Shown: positions 1-7,514 of the stretch, piece after piece
Layout of the letters: each line of letters opens with the position of its first letter
Numbering within the stretch: position 1 is the stretch's first letter
NCBI GenBank assembly: GCA_039180415.1
Contig: JBCDDH010000017.1
Location: 1 to 52,835 of the forward strand
Length of the DNA stretch: 52,835 bases
Direction of reading: 5' to 3'
From: CAZIXN01 sp039180415
GTDB lineage: Bacteria > Planctomycetota > Phycisphaerae > Phycisphaerales > Phycisphaeraceae
Made by a program: the position numbers and the translations under genes
The notes under the pieces: generated by a model
Databases searched by the model: none
Seen by the model: the letters and a program-made list of their open reading frames with translations, nothing else
What the model was told of the DNA's origin: nothing

Positions 1-1911
1 CTCGAACCGATCTTCGATCAGCTCGCCGTCGATCAGTCCGTTCTCGGCCGCCTCGGTGTGCGGCTGCTCGGTGACGGGGTGGACGAAGTCGCTGAACGCG
101 AAGAGCGCTTTGTAATCGGCTCCCCGCTCTTTCAGCTTCTGCCGGATCACGTTGAAGTACGCCAAGCCGGCCACCCTCGACGTTGCGACGATCATCGCCT
201 TTGCCCGGCCGCCGATCCGGTGTTTCACCCGCTCCTCGAAAAGCCGGAGCATCACCTCGGCCTTGTATTGGATGAGTTCGTCGTCCTGAAACGCCACGTT
301 TTTCAACGCTTTGGCTACGACGCCTGGCGGGTAAAGCGTTTCCTGTTCGGCCAGCGGAATCACCGGACAATCAAGGTGATACAGCGTTTTGTATGACACG
401 ATGCTCTGCGCTACGTCCACGATGTACCCCTCGTGGATCGCCTCGGCCTCGTGGTACGTGTCGAACGGCTTGCCGAAGAGCTTGACCGTTGCGGCCGACG
501 GCGTGGCGGTGAACGCCACGAAGAGTTGGTTGAGGTCGTGCCGCCGTATCGCGCGGGCGATCTGGTCTTGCGGGTCTTCATCTTCGTCTGCGTCGTGCGT
601 GTCTGCGTCGGGGATTGCCGCGGTGTCCTCCCGGAAAGGCGTCCGGATCGCCGTCGCCATCCTGCCCTCCTGCGAGCGGTGTGCCTCGTCAATGAGGAAC
701 GCCACCCGCAAATCCTTGAGCCCGTTGTCTTCGCTGAGCCGGTCGAGGATGGCGGAGAATTTCTGCTGCGTGGTGACGATGATCTGCTCGCGGTCGCGTA
801 GGAACCGGCCCAAATCACCCGATCGCTTCGCGAAACGAGTCACGTCTCTCAGGTGGGCGAACTTTTCCAAGTCGTCGCGGATGTTCTTATCCAACGACTT
901 TCGGTCGGTAATCAGGAACACTGTGTTGACCATCTTCTCGGTGGTGCCCGGCTTGTACAGGCTGTGCAACCGATCGGCCAGCCAACACATCGTGAGCGTC
1001 TTGCCCGAACCCGCGGAATGGTTGATCAGGAACTTGCGCCCCACGTCGCCGGTGTCTGCAAAATGCCGCTGCGTTTCGTCAGCGATCTTCTCCACGCACC
1101 GCCGCTGGTGGTAACGGGGAAACAGCGTCCGGGCCACCCGCTCGGGCCGGTCGAGCGTCGCCGCCTGCTTCGGGGCATAGACCAGGTCGAACGCCACCGC
1201 CCGCAACAGGCTCTCCCGCCCCAAGACCTCGCGGTACAGGAACTCAACCGGATACTCCCCGTCCGTCTGGGCTTGGTTCGTCAGGCCGGTATTGAACCAC
1301 AGGAAGTTGCCTTCGTCGCTCGGGTCGGTCGCGGCTTGCACATCGGCGGTGTCGGCCGCGAAGTGCAGGAACGGCAGTTGGAAGAGTCGGTCGGCGTGGT
1401 CCCGGTTGGCGTACTGCTTGACCGCGTCGAAGACGTTTTGGTTCGCCTCGTGCTTGACTTCGAGCGTCACGATCGGCAGACCGTTGAGGAAAAACACGAA
1501 ATCGATCTCGTGCCCCCCCGGCCCGAAGTGGTAATTGGGCCGGAAGGCGATCCGGTTCTTGGCGTACAAGTCGCGGGCGGCGCTCTGTTCCGAACGCGGC
1601 GGCGGGAAGCAGAGCTTGAACTCGTGGCCCCGTACGCTGAGGCCCGAACGCAGCAGCGTCCACAGCGGACGCCGATCGACCTCGGCCCGCAGCTCCCGGA
1701 AAACCTCGTCGCGGGCGTCCGTCGCGTAGTCGCTTTCGAGCCGGGCCACCGTGTCCGGCTGGGTCTCCCGCAGAAAGTCCCAGAGATGGTTTTCGGCGCA
1801 GTGATACGCCCGGTCGGTAATGTCGGCCTGGGTGAGCGCCACGTAACCGTGCTCGCGGACCAGGAAGTCGGCGATGTGCCTTTGGAACGTGATTTCCGGC
1901 GGGTCAGGCAT
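1..1911 (-). CDS. hsdR: Type I restriction enzyme R subunit HsdR (3' end cut off by window)
   Basis: ATP-dependent DNA translocase and endonuclease subunit of a type I restriction-modification complex. 637 codons are visible from the ATG at 1911 and the frame is still open at base 1, so the C-terminal part is missing. Visible parts: an N-terminal RecB-like nuclease with the PD-(D/E)xK pattern (EIDFVFF, Asp about 137, then TLEVKH, Glu 151 and Lys 153); a helicase Walker A, HSAGSGKTLT (about 299-308); and a DEAH box, LIDEAHRSQ (about 406-414). The start overlaps the end of hsdS by 8 bp (1904-1911), so the subunits are probably translationally coupled. Order hsdM-hsdS-hsdR. Family assignment is firm. 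Confidence 0.96.
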   Translation of the reverse strand, partial: MPDPPEITFQRHIADFLVREHGYVALTQADITDRAYHCAENHLWDFLRETQPDTVARLESDYATDARDEVFRELRAEVDRRPLWTLLRSGLSVRGHEFKLCFPPPRSEQSAARDLYAKNRIAFRPNYHFGPGGHEIDFVFFLNGLPIVTLEVKHEANQNVFDAVKQYANRDHADRLFQLPFLHFAADTADVQAATDPSDEGNFLWFNTGLTNQAQTDGEYPVEFLYREVLGRESLLRAVAFDLVYAPKQAATLDRPERVARTLFPRYHQRRCVEKIADETQRHFADTGDVGRKFLINHSAGSGKTLTMCWLADRLHSLYKPGTTEKMVNTVFLITDRKSLDKNIRDDLEKFAHLRDVTRFAKRSGDLGRFLRDREQIIVTTQQKFSAILDRLSEDNGLKDLRVAFLIDEAHRSQEGRMATAIRTPFREDTAAIPDADTHDADEDEDPQDQIARAIRRHDLNQLFVAFTATPSAATVKLFGKPFDTYHEAEAIHEGYIVDVAQSIVSYKTLYHLDCPVIPLAEQETLYPPGVVAKALKNVAFQDDELIQYKAEVMLRLFEERVKHRIGGRAKAMIVATSRVAGLAYFNVIRQKLKERGADYKALFAFSDFVHPVTEQPHTEAAENGLIDGELIEDRFE

Positions 1912-3148
1912 CGGAAGTGACCTGCTGTACGTCGGCGTCGGAGATCCGGCGTTGCCCCGTCACGCACTCGTGGATCAGGGACTTGCGGTAGGCTATGAGG
2001 GTGGTGATCTGTTGTGTAATCACTTCTTGCAGCCGAGAGACTTTTTTATTTTCACAATCGAGATAGCGCACGATATCTGCTTGCTCGCTCACAGGCGGCA
2101 CCGGAATTTCAAGGTATGCGTATTTTACAGCACTGATGTTAGGAATCGTAGCTTGCGTGAAGATCAAGTCTTTCCATGACTCGTAAGCACTAGATTTGGT
2201 GTAAAGGTATAAAAATTCTGGCATCAGTTTCTGGGTGGATGCCCTGGCTTTGATTAAGTACCCCGCATAACAAGCCGGCCCTTCAAATCCTCGAAAAATG
2301 AAGGACTTGCCGACGGTCGCCCCGCTTCGCGCAAGAAGAATGTCGTTCTCAACGAGTGGTGCATCGGCTGCGATCTCGGTCGGTAGTGAACGGAACGTAT
2401 CTTCCTTCAAGAATCCATCGTCACCAAAGTCGGTAATGCGTATGTACCTTGGATTCTCCGGATTAGAATCCGTTCCTGATTCGTTGAGTCCGTACGACAA
2501 CGGTTCATCAAGCAGTCGCTTGAGTTTGGCGATTTTCCAATGTACGGGCATTTCCCCGAGATAGTCGACGCCGGAATCTTCTTTAGTTACATCTGAATTC
2601 AAACCAGCCGTTACCGCCTTTTGGATGATGGACCTGCGGAGGGCGTCGAGGGTTTCGCGTTGCTTGCGTTTCGCGTCGATCGCCTGGTCGATGGCCGCGC
2701 AGCTCGCATCCAGATACGCCGCGATCCGTTGCTGCTCGTCAAGCGGGGGTAACGGAAACTGAATATCGTGGGCATCGCGGCTTGCGAGACCCGGGACAGG
2801 TGAATCTCGCATCTTCTCATCAACGGTTGACACAAGCAGAGCGTAGAAAAGCCATCGTAAGTTACAACGGGAACACGTCTGATCAACGCCATAGGCGGTA
2901 TCAATCACGAATGCATCGCCGCTGGTGTAGGTAACTTTTCCGTATGAACCCTTTCGTCCCACAACCAGTCCTGGCCCCGCGAGATTAGCTTGGTCGTGGT
3001 TTCCCACCACGCCGTTTGATCCAAAGACTGGGATGTCTCCCGGCTTACGCTCATCAACCGCTAAGGAGTCGCCATAGCAAAGTGTTGCGGCTCTCTTGAG
3101 ACGCCTCACTTGCCAGCTTTCGGGCACCGAGTTCGAAAACCATTTCAT
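1904..3148 (-). CDS. hsdS: Type I restriction-modification specificity subunit HsdS
   Basis: DNA-recognition subunit, 414 aa, that directs HsdM and HsdR to a bipartite target. It has the usual two-half layout: target recognition domain 1 (about 10-130), a conserved helix introduced by PPLDEQQRIAAYLD (about 134-147), recognition domain 2 (about 200-365), and a second conserved helix introduced by PPVSEQADIVRYLD (about 369-382). The start overlaps the hsdM stop by 4 bp (ATGA, 3145-3148). Base composition dips in the recognition domains (for example 2040-2500 has many A/T runs) relative to hsdM and hsdR, as expected where recognition domains are exchanged between strains. The target sequence cannot be read from the protein. 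Confidence 0.95.
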   Translation of the reverse strand: MKWFSNSVPESWQVRRLKRAATLCYGDSLAVDERKPGDIPVFGSNGVVGNHDQANLAGPGLVVGRKGSYGKVTYTSGDAFVIDTAYGVDQTCSRCNLRWLFYALLVSTVDEKMRDSPVPGLASRDAHDIQFPLPPLDEQQRIAAYLDASCAAIDQAIDAKRKQRETLDALRRSIIQKAVTAGLNSDVTKEDSGVDYLGEMPVHWKIAKLKRLLDEPLSYGLNESGTDSNPENPRYIRITDFGDDGFLKEDTFRSLPTEIAADAPLVENDILLARSGATVGKSFIFRGFEGPACYAGYLIKARASTQKLMPEFLYLYTKSSAYESWKDLIFTQATIPNISAVKYAYLEIPVPPVSEQADIVRYLDCENKKVSRLQEVITQQITTLIAYRKSLIHECVTGQRRISDADVQQVTSDA

Positions 3149-5235
3149 AAATTGACCTGTGCCAACCCCTTCAACAACCCTTCCGCCTCTTTTTCCAAAT
3201 CCCAGAATTGCTGGAGCAGGTCGTCGACCGGCGGCGGCGAAGAGTAGCGATAAAAGTATTTGTTGGGCAGGATTTCGTAGCCGAGTTGCGGCCGGTCTCC
3301 CCAGCGGATGATGGGTTTTTCGATCTCACGTTCCAAGAACGCGGGGATGTACTCGTTCGGGTTCCCATCGGCGTCGAATGCGATGTACTCGTCATCCTTG
3401 ACGTAGTGACGGTGCGTGTACTCGACCTCGGTGTCGAGCTTTTCGACGGCGGCGGCGGTGAGCTTGCCCATCTCGTCGCCGAAGCGTTCGGCGATCTGGG
3501 CTTTGTAGAGCTTGAGGAAATCGTCGTCGGGGCCGAGCGTGAGGTCGAAGGCGTGCGGCGTGCGGGTCTGCGGGCTGGTGACGCGGATGTGGAGCGTCAT
3601 CTCGCTGTCGTAGAACGCTTGCTTGTTGCGGACGTTGGTGGACTTGAACTGGACGGGAAACAGTTCGGTGATCGTGGCGGGCCGGTCGCGTTCGTCGGTC
3701 TGCCAGAACACGACCTCGACCTTGTGGAAGGCGAAATCGGCGGCGGTGAAGAGGCGGACGTCCGGGTCGGGGTCGTCGGTGTAATCGTTCCAATCGCGGC
3801 GGTAGCGGTCTTCGATCCACCGGCGGTGGCGTTCGACGATGCGGTTGCGCTTGTTGCCGAAGGATTTGGGTTCTTTCTCGAACTGCTGCCGGGCGTCGAG
3901 GATCATGACGCGGCCATCGCGGCCCAGCGCGGCGCGGTCGTTGCGGAGCAGCCAGATGTAGGTGTAGATGCCGGTGTTGTAGAACAGCTCGTTGGGGAGC
4001 ATGACGATGGCGTCGAGCCAGTCGTTTTCGAGGATCCAGCGGCGGATTTCGCTCTCGCCTTCGCCGCAGTCGCCGTTGCTCAGGGGCGAGCCGTTGAAGA
4101 TGATGGCGGTCTTGCTGGTGCCTTTCTCGGGGTTTTTCTGTTTGGCGAGGATGGTCTGGAGGAACAGGAGCGAGCCGTCGTTGATGGAGGGCATGCCGGC
4201 GGCATAGCGGGTTTTCTTGAGTTTCTCGGCCTGGGTCTGGTAGCCGTCCTTGCCGCCCCAGGTGACGCCAAAGGGCGGGTTGCTGAGCATGTAGTCGAAG
4301 TGGTGGGCGGCTTTGGTTTCGGGGAATTGGTCGCCGGGTTCTTTGCTTTGGGGGTCGTGGGGGATGAGCGAGTTGCCGGAGCGGATGGTGGCCTGCGCTT
4401 CGCCGCGGATGAGGGCCTCGGAGCGGGCGATGGCGTAGGTCTCGTCCATCAGCTCGGTGCCTTGGAGCGTTACCAGCTTGTTGACGCGGTTGCGTTCGTC
4501 GTCGTTGGCGGCTTTTTCGAGGAGGTGCTCTTTGGCGACGTAGAGCATGCCACCGGTGCCGCAGGCGGGGTCGTAGATGGAGGTGTGCTGGGTGGGGATG
4601 GGGATTTCGAGCAGTTCGACCATGAGGCGGATCACTTCGCGGGGGGTGAAGTGGTCGCCGGCCGCTTCGGCGTGGGCTTCCGAGAAGCGGCGGAGGAGCT
4701 CTTCGTAGATGTAGCCCATTTCGAGGCTAGAGAGCGCGTCGGGGCCGAGGTCGAGTTTGGAATACTGGTTGAGGATCGGCGAGAGACGGGCGTTCTTGAC
4801 CATCTTGCCGACGACGGCGCGGTAGTCGAAGGCGTCCAGAATGTCCTGAATGTTGTCGGAGAAGCCGTTGAGGTAGGCCCGGTAGTTCTGTTCGAGGAGG
4901 GTGGGGTCCTCCTCGGTGATCTTGCGGAGCGTCCAATCGGTGGCGTTGGAGAAGCCGGGGGACTGTTTGGGATTGAGTTCGAGCTTCTTGATCAGGTCGT
5001 CGAGCTGCTTGTCGGTGTAGGACTTCTTCTTGGAGCGGAGTTCGGCGGCTTTGCGTTCGCGCCATTGCATCAAGACGCATTCGAGGCGTCGGATGGTGAT
5101 GATCGGTAGAACAACGACCTGGTACTCGTGGGCCTTGAATTTGCCACGGAGACGTTCGGCCGACTTCCAAATTTCGTCGGTGAGGTTGTTGAGGCGGGCT
5201 TTGTCGAGGTGGGACGTAGTTTCCGAAACTGCCAT
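3145..5235 (-). CDS. hsdM: Type I restriction-modification N6-adenine methyltransferase HsdM
   Basis: Modification subunit, 696 aa, which transfers a methyl group from S-adenosylmethionine to adenine and forms the core complex with HsdS. Visible: N-terminal helical HsdM domain (about 15-160), SAM-binding motif DPACGTGG (222-229) and catalytic NPPFG (319-323). At 696 residues it is longer than many HsdM proteins of roughly 500; the surplus is a C-terminal region after about residue 490 (from TELFPVQFKS) with a further helical tail near YRYSSPPPVDDLLQQF. The first ATG at 5235 is used; MAVSETTSHLDKARLNNL resembles the normal N-terminus. First gene of hsdMSR; its promoter should lie in 5236-5300. 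Confidence 0.96.
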   Translation of the reverse strand: MAVSETTSHLDKARLNNLTDEIWKSAERLRGKFKAHEYQVVVLPIITIRRLECVLMQWRERKAAELRSKKKSYTDKQLDDLIKKLELNPKQSPGFSNATDWTLRKITEEDPTLLEQNYRAYLNGFSDNIQDILDAFDYRAVVGKMVKNARLSPILNQYSKLDLGPDALSSLEMGYIYEELLRRFSEAHAEAAGDHFTPREVIRLMVELLEIPIPTQHTSIYDPACGTGGMLYVAKEHLLEKAANDDERNRVNKLVTLQGTELMDETYAIARSEALIRGEAQATIRSGNSLIPHDPQSKEPGDQFPETKAAHHFDYMLSNPPFGVTWGGKDGYQTQAEKLKKTRYAAGMPSINDGSLLFLQTILAKQKNPEKGTSKTAIIFNGSPLSNGDCGEGESEIRRWILENDWLDAIVMLPNELFYNTGIYTYIWLLRNDRAALGRDGRVMILDARQQFEKEPKSFGNKRNRIVERHRRWIEDRYRRDWNDYTDDPDPDVRLFTAADFAFHKVEVVFWQTDERDRPATITELFPVQFKSTNVRNKQAFYDSEMTLHIRVTSPQTRTPHAFDLTLGPDDDFLKLYKAQIAERFGDEMGKLTAAAVEKLDTEVEYTHRHYVKDDEYIAFDADGNPNEYIPAFLEREIEKPIIRWGDRPQLGYEILPNKYFYRYSSPPPVDDLLQQFWDLEKEAEGLLKGLAQVNL

Positions 5236-5285
5236 AACGTGAAAGAATAACCTGAGTAGGGATTGGTCATCGGTACCTTTCGGGG

Positions 5286-5648
5286 ATGATGCTCCTCCCC
5301 ATCAAGGCACCGACTGACTACCTACACGAGTGCGTCGTGCCGGAGGTGTATCAGTGGGCGATCGGGCAGGCGGAGGCGTCGGCGCGGCGGGTGCGGCAGA
5401 TGTTGGCCGAAGCGTTCGGGCAAGACGGAGTCAAGGTGCCGGTTCGGTCGGTTTTGCTGGTCGTCGGGTGGTGGGTCGAGGAGCAGGGGCAGGATTTGCG
5501 AGCGCCCGGAGGGTTGTGGGCACTCAACCCAAAAAATTTTTATCGGCACGCGAACCGGGCAAGCGACTGTTAGAGCGATACAGATTCGGGGCGGTACGCG
5601 GAGCACCTGCGGCACGTCGTGCGGCGGGCGATGCGGGACGAGGCGTGA
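5286..5648 (+). pseudogene. Unrecognised small gene, apparently frameshifted twice
   Basis: The frame from ATG 5286 gives 95 codons (APTDYLHECVVPEVYQWAIG, then RRVRQMLAEAFGQDG) and stops at TAG 5571-5573. A second frame then reads convincingly through the middle (PKKFLSAREPGKRLLERY), and the first frame resumes as RYAEHLRHVVRRAMRDEA with a stop at 5646-5648. The two switches fall at the A6/T5 run near 5530 and at a GGGG run near 5588, so two compensating one-base indels would restore a protein of about 120 aa. Either a decayed gene or homopolymer sequencing errors. Function not recognised. It lies divergent from hsdM and convergent with the ribbon-helix-helix gene at 5667. Confidence 0.35.
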
Positions 5649-5666
5649 TGCACGAGAGGAAGGCGA

Positions 5667-5846
5667 TTAGCTGCCGGTTTGGCGTTTGGCGGCTTTGAGG
5701 AGGAGGGTGCGGGCCCAGTCGGAGGCGGTCTGGTCCTTGGCTTCGGCGGCGGCTTCGATGAGTTCGCGTTCCGCTTCGCTTAAACGGATTTGGAAGCGGT
5801 GGGTTCTACGCTCGGACTCGGGCTTGTTGGGGCGTCCTGCGGGCAT
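5667..5846 (-). CDS. Small ribbon-helix-helix (MobC/Arc-like) protein
   Basis: 59 aa. After MPAGRPNKPESERRTHR comes a short beta-strand, FQIRLSEAERELIEAAAEA, then DQTASDWARTLLLKAAKRQ. This is the Arc/MetJ-type ribbon-helix-helix layout (basic N-terminal arm, strand, two helices) found in MobC-like relaxosome proteins, DUF1778-like antitoxins and small repressors. A GAGGAT Shine-Dalgarno precedes the ATG at 5846, and the upstream region 5850-5930 is AT-rich compared with its surroundings. No toxin partner or relaxase is visible beside it, so the role (autorepressor, antitoxin or regulator of the adjacent hsd operon) is open. The fold call is fairly secure; the function is inference. Confidence 0.7.
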   Translation of the reverse strand: MPAGRPNKPESERRTHRFQIRLSEAERELIEAAAEAKDQTASDWARTLLLKAAKRQTGS

Positions 5847-6026
5847 GAGCGTTCGTATCCTCGCGCAAGTTTCCGTAAATTTTTAGGCAGACATTTATTG
5901 ACAGCCGAAAAATACGTCTGTACATTATTTTCACGCATCCGAACGTCGGAGCGACATCTAAAGCGGGCCGCCGAGGTGGTGGAACACCGTCGACGGCCCT
6001 GATCACCCCGATGTGAGGACATCGAG
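5847..6026. promoter_or_regulatory. AT-rich intergenic region, likely promoter of the ribbon-helix-helix gene
   Basis: About 180 bp without a convincing gene. Bases 5870-5930 are markedly AT-rich for this genome (runs such as AAATTTTTAGG and CATTATTTTCAC), a promoter-like composition. The minus strand would serve the small gene starting at 5846; the plus strand could serve the doubtful frame at 6027. No clear -35/-10 pair was identified. Confidence 0.3.
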
Positions 6027-6488
6027 ATGACTAGCGATACAGGGTATCGGGAATCGGTTTTTGTGACGTCGGCGGACCTCGGTCGGCCGGCGGAACTGGT
6101 CGTCGTGCCCGGGACGCCCGTGGTGGATACGGCCGATCAGGTCTTCGGCGTCGCCGTGGCCGTCACGTCGTCGTTCTGCCTCATGTGCCCCCACCCCCAC
6201 CCACCCCGAGCACGCGATCACGAAGACGACGAGGGCGAGATGAGCGGCGACGAAATGGACGATCTTCCGGGGGTGGGTGGGGCGGTGTACGCGGTGGCGT
6301 GGCGGGACGTGGCGGTGGGGAACGTGTGTGCGGCCCCGGCGGCGCTGCCGCGCTCGGTCCGTCGGCGGGACCAGGGGGACAGCTACGCCCTGATCCTCCA
6401 ATACATCGACCACGCCCAGGCGTTCGGGGCGCTCAAGGTGCTCCGCGCGGCGCGGCGAACCCTGTTGCGAAAATTGACCCGCCGGTAG
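6027..6488 (+). CDS. Doubtful open frame ending in interspersed element copy A
   Basis: 153 codons. The first part (for example SVFVTSADLGRPAELVVVPG) matches no family I recognise, and the middle contains a proline/histidine-rich stretch (CPHPHPPRARDHEDDE) typical of spurious frames. The last 68 residues are copy A of the element also found at 7353 and 10745. A GAGG sits about 10 nt before the ATG. The C-terminal part is supported as coding by the pattern of differences from copy C; whether translation starts at 6027 or inside the element is unclear. Confidence 0.3.
   Translation: MTSDTGYRESVFVTSADLGRPAELVVVPGTPVVDTADQVFGVAVAVTSSFCLMCPHPHPPRARDHEDDEGEMSGDEMDDLPGVGGAVYAVAWRDVAVGNVCAAPAALPRSVRRRDQGDSYALILQYIDHAQAFGALKVLRAARRTLLRKLTRR
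6283..6488 (+). repeat. Interspersed short element, copy A
   Basis: One of three related copies in this window (others 7353-7478, 10745-10944). Read on the plus strand it encodes WRDVAVGNV, ALPRSVRRRDQGDSYALI, then a Leu/Arg-rich helix (FGALKVLR, LLRKLTRR) and a stop. Against copy C there is no indel over about 70 codons, and differences fall mainly in third codon positions. A 33-nt core at 6363-6395 is identical in all three copies. Within it GACCAGGG (6369-6376) and CCCTGATC (6388-6395) form an imperfect inverted repeat around 11 nt. Element type unknown. Confidence 0.7.
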
Positions 6489-6584
6489 CGCCGGGGATCA
6501 GAGGTCCATGCTCGTTGCAGCGCCGTTGAGCCGCCCCTAAGAGCAGATCCCGGCGCACGGCGGAGCGGGTCGACGCACGAAGGG

Positions 6585-7130
6585 TCAGTGCGTGTGGCCT
6601 TCGTGGTCGTGGTGGTCGTGGTCGTGGTCGTGGGCGGCGTGGGCGTCTTTGCCGAAGTATTGGTGTTTGAAGGTTTCGAGGCTGGCTTTGAGGCTTTCGA
6701 CGTGGGTCGTGTCGACGGTCTGCTTGCACTTCATGGCGTAGACGATGATCTCGTGCAGCGACTTGAGCTTGGCGAAGTAGGCCTCGTGTTCGGATTCGTC
6801 TTCGGGGAACTTGATGCGCTGGGCGAGGAAGTATTCCTGGGCTTCCGCTTGGATCTTGGTGGCGTGCGATTCTTTGTTGGCGACCCAGCGGGCGAGCTGT
6901 TGGGCGGATTGGGCGTCGGACTTCCCGGTGAGCTCGGTGATCTGGGCCATCGCTTTTTCGACGGTGGCGACGTGCTGGGCGAGCTCTTCAAACTTCAACT
7001 CGTCGCCGTAGATGCCGCAGGGCACCTGGCAGTGGGCGTCGGCCTTTTCGGGCGTGAGCAGCGGGGTGGCCACGGCCAGCGCGAGCCCGGCGAAGAGAAC
7101 AATCGAAAGCGTGCGGGGGCGGGTCGTCAT
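6585..7130 (-). CDS. sodN: Nickel superoxide dismutase with signal peptide and His-rich tail
   Basis: Disproportionates superoxide with a nickel cofactor. The start at ATG 7130 gives 181 aa beginning with a Sec-type signal (SIVLFAGLALAVATPLL) ending ADA, directly followed by HCQVPCGIY (33-41). This is the nickel hook: His1, Cys2, Cys6 and Tyr9 of the mature enzyme are all present, and cleavage after ADA would expose the N-terminal His that the site needs. The rest (about 120 residues of helices) fits the family, but the last 20 residues form a His/Asp tail (AHDHDHDHHDHEGHTH) not usual for Ni-SOD and probably metal-binding. No sodX-type processing peptidase is adjacent. It lies downstream of a COG0523 GTPase gene, separated by element copy B. 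Confidence 0.88.
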   Translation of the reverse strand: MTTRPRTLSIVLFAGLALAVATPLLTPEKADAHCQVPCGIYGDELKFEELAQHVATVEKAMAQITELTGKSDAQSAQQLARWVANKESHATKIQAEAQEYFLAQRIKFPEDESEHEAYFAKLKSLHEIIVYAMKCKQTVDTTHVESLKASLETFKHQYFGKDAHAAHDHDHDHHDHEGHTH

Positions 7131-7285
7131 GGCGGAGGTTCCTTGCCGAGGGGGCGTGAAGGCGAGTGAGAACATCGGTTGTGATCCTATCCCCTGGCCG
7201 ACTGATGCGCTTAAACCCGAATCTGAGTCCGAGCGTGTCGTGAACGTTTGGGCGAGAACCCGGTTTCCGTTTGGGAGACCGATCG

Positions 7286-7357
7286 GTGAAGAAGGCGAGA
7301 TCGACGGGCGAGCCGATGGCGTTCGCTCTGCGGCAAGCGGGGGCGGGGACGCCGGCG
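7286..7357 (+). mobile_element. IS3-family orfA remnant
   Basis: Twenty-four codons starting GTG 7286 read VKKARSTGEP then MAFALRQAGAGTPA, closely resembling the N-terminus of IS3-family OrfA transposases (MKK-R-T-EQI-FALRQAEAGTPV). The similarity ends abruptly at 7357, where element copy B begins. No orfB and no terminal inverted repeats were found. The sequence upstream (about 7230-7285) may be the leader of the same IS. A fragment, not a functional element. Confidence 0.6.
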
Positions 7358-7478
7358 GGACCAGGGGGACAGCTACGCCCTGATCCTTCAGCACATCGAC
7401 CACGCCCAGGGGTTTGGGGCGTTGAAGGTGTTGCGGAAGGCGCGGCAGACGTTGCTGCGGCGGTTGACGCGGGGGTGA
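7353..7478 (+). repeat. Interspersed short element, copy B (5' truncated)
   Basis: Shares the 33-nt core (7353-7385) exactly with copies A and C and continues RRDQGDSYALILQHIDHAQG, FGALKVLRKARQ, TLLRRLTRG to a TGA at 7476-7478. Its left boundary coincides with the end of the IS3 orfA fragment, with CGGCGGG as possible microhomology. It separates the COG0523 GTPase gene from the Ni-SOD gene, both on the other strand, so the Ni-SOD promoter must lie within 7131-7350 or transcription must pass through the element. Confidence 0.65.
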
Positions 7479-7514
7479 GGCGGACGGGGGTGGGGGTGGC
7501 CTCGGTGATCGTCG

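Noticed and set aside
3208..5109. 633-codon open frame on the plus strand opposite hsdM
   Set aside because: Composition is Val/Gly/Ala/Asp repeats of a shadow frame in GC-rich DNA, and hsdM on the other strand has full family motifs.
1..5846. A novel defence island around the type I system
   Set aside because: The hsd genes are conventional; the small neighbours are one ribbon-helix-helix protein and one decayed gene, with no further defence families in view.
6003..6413. Minus-strand frame starting MVDVLEDQGVAVPLVPP in element copy A, with similar starts at 7403 and 10926
   Set aside because: It recurs only because the element recurs; differences between copies fit plus-strand codons better, and in copy B the frame simply runs into the Ni-SOD gene.
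7230..7514. Complete IS3 insertion sequence
   Set aside because: Only about 24 codons of orfA are recognisable; there is no orfB and no terminal inverted repeats.
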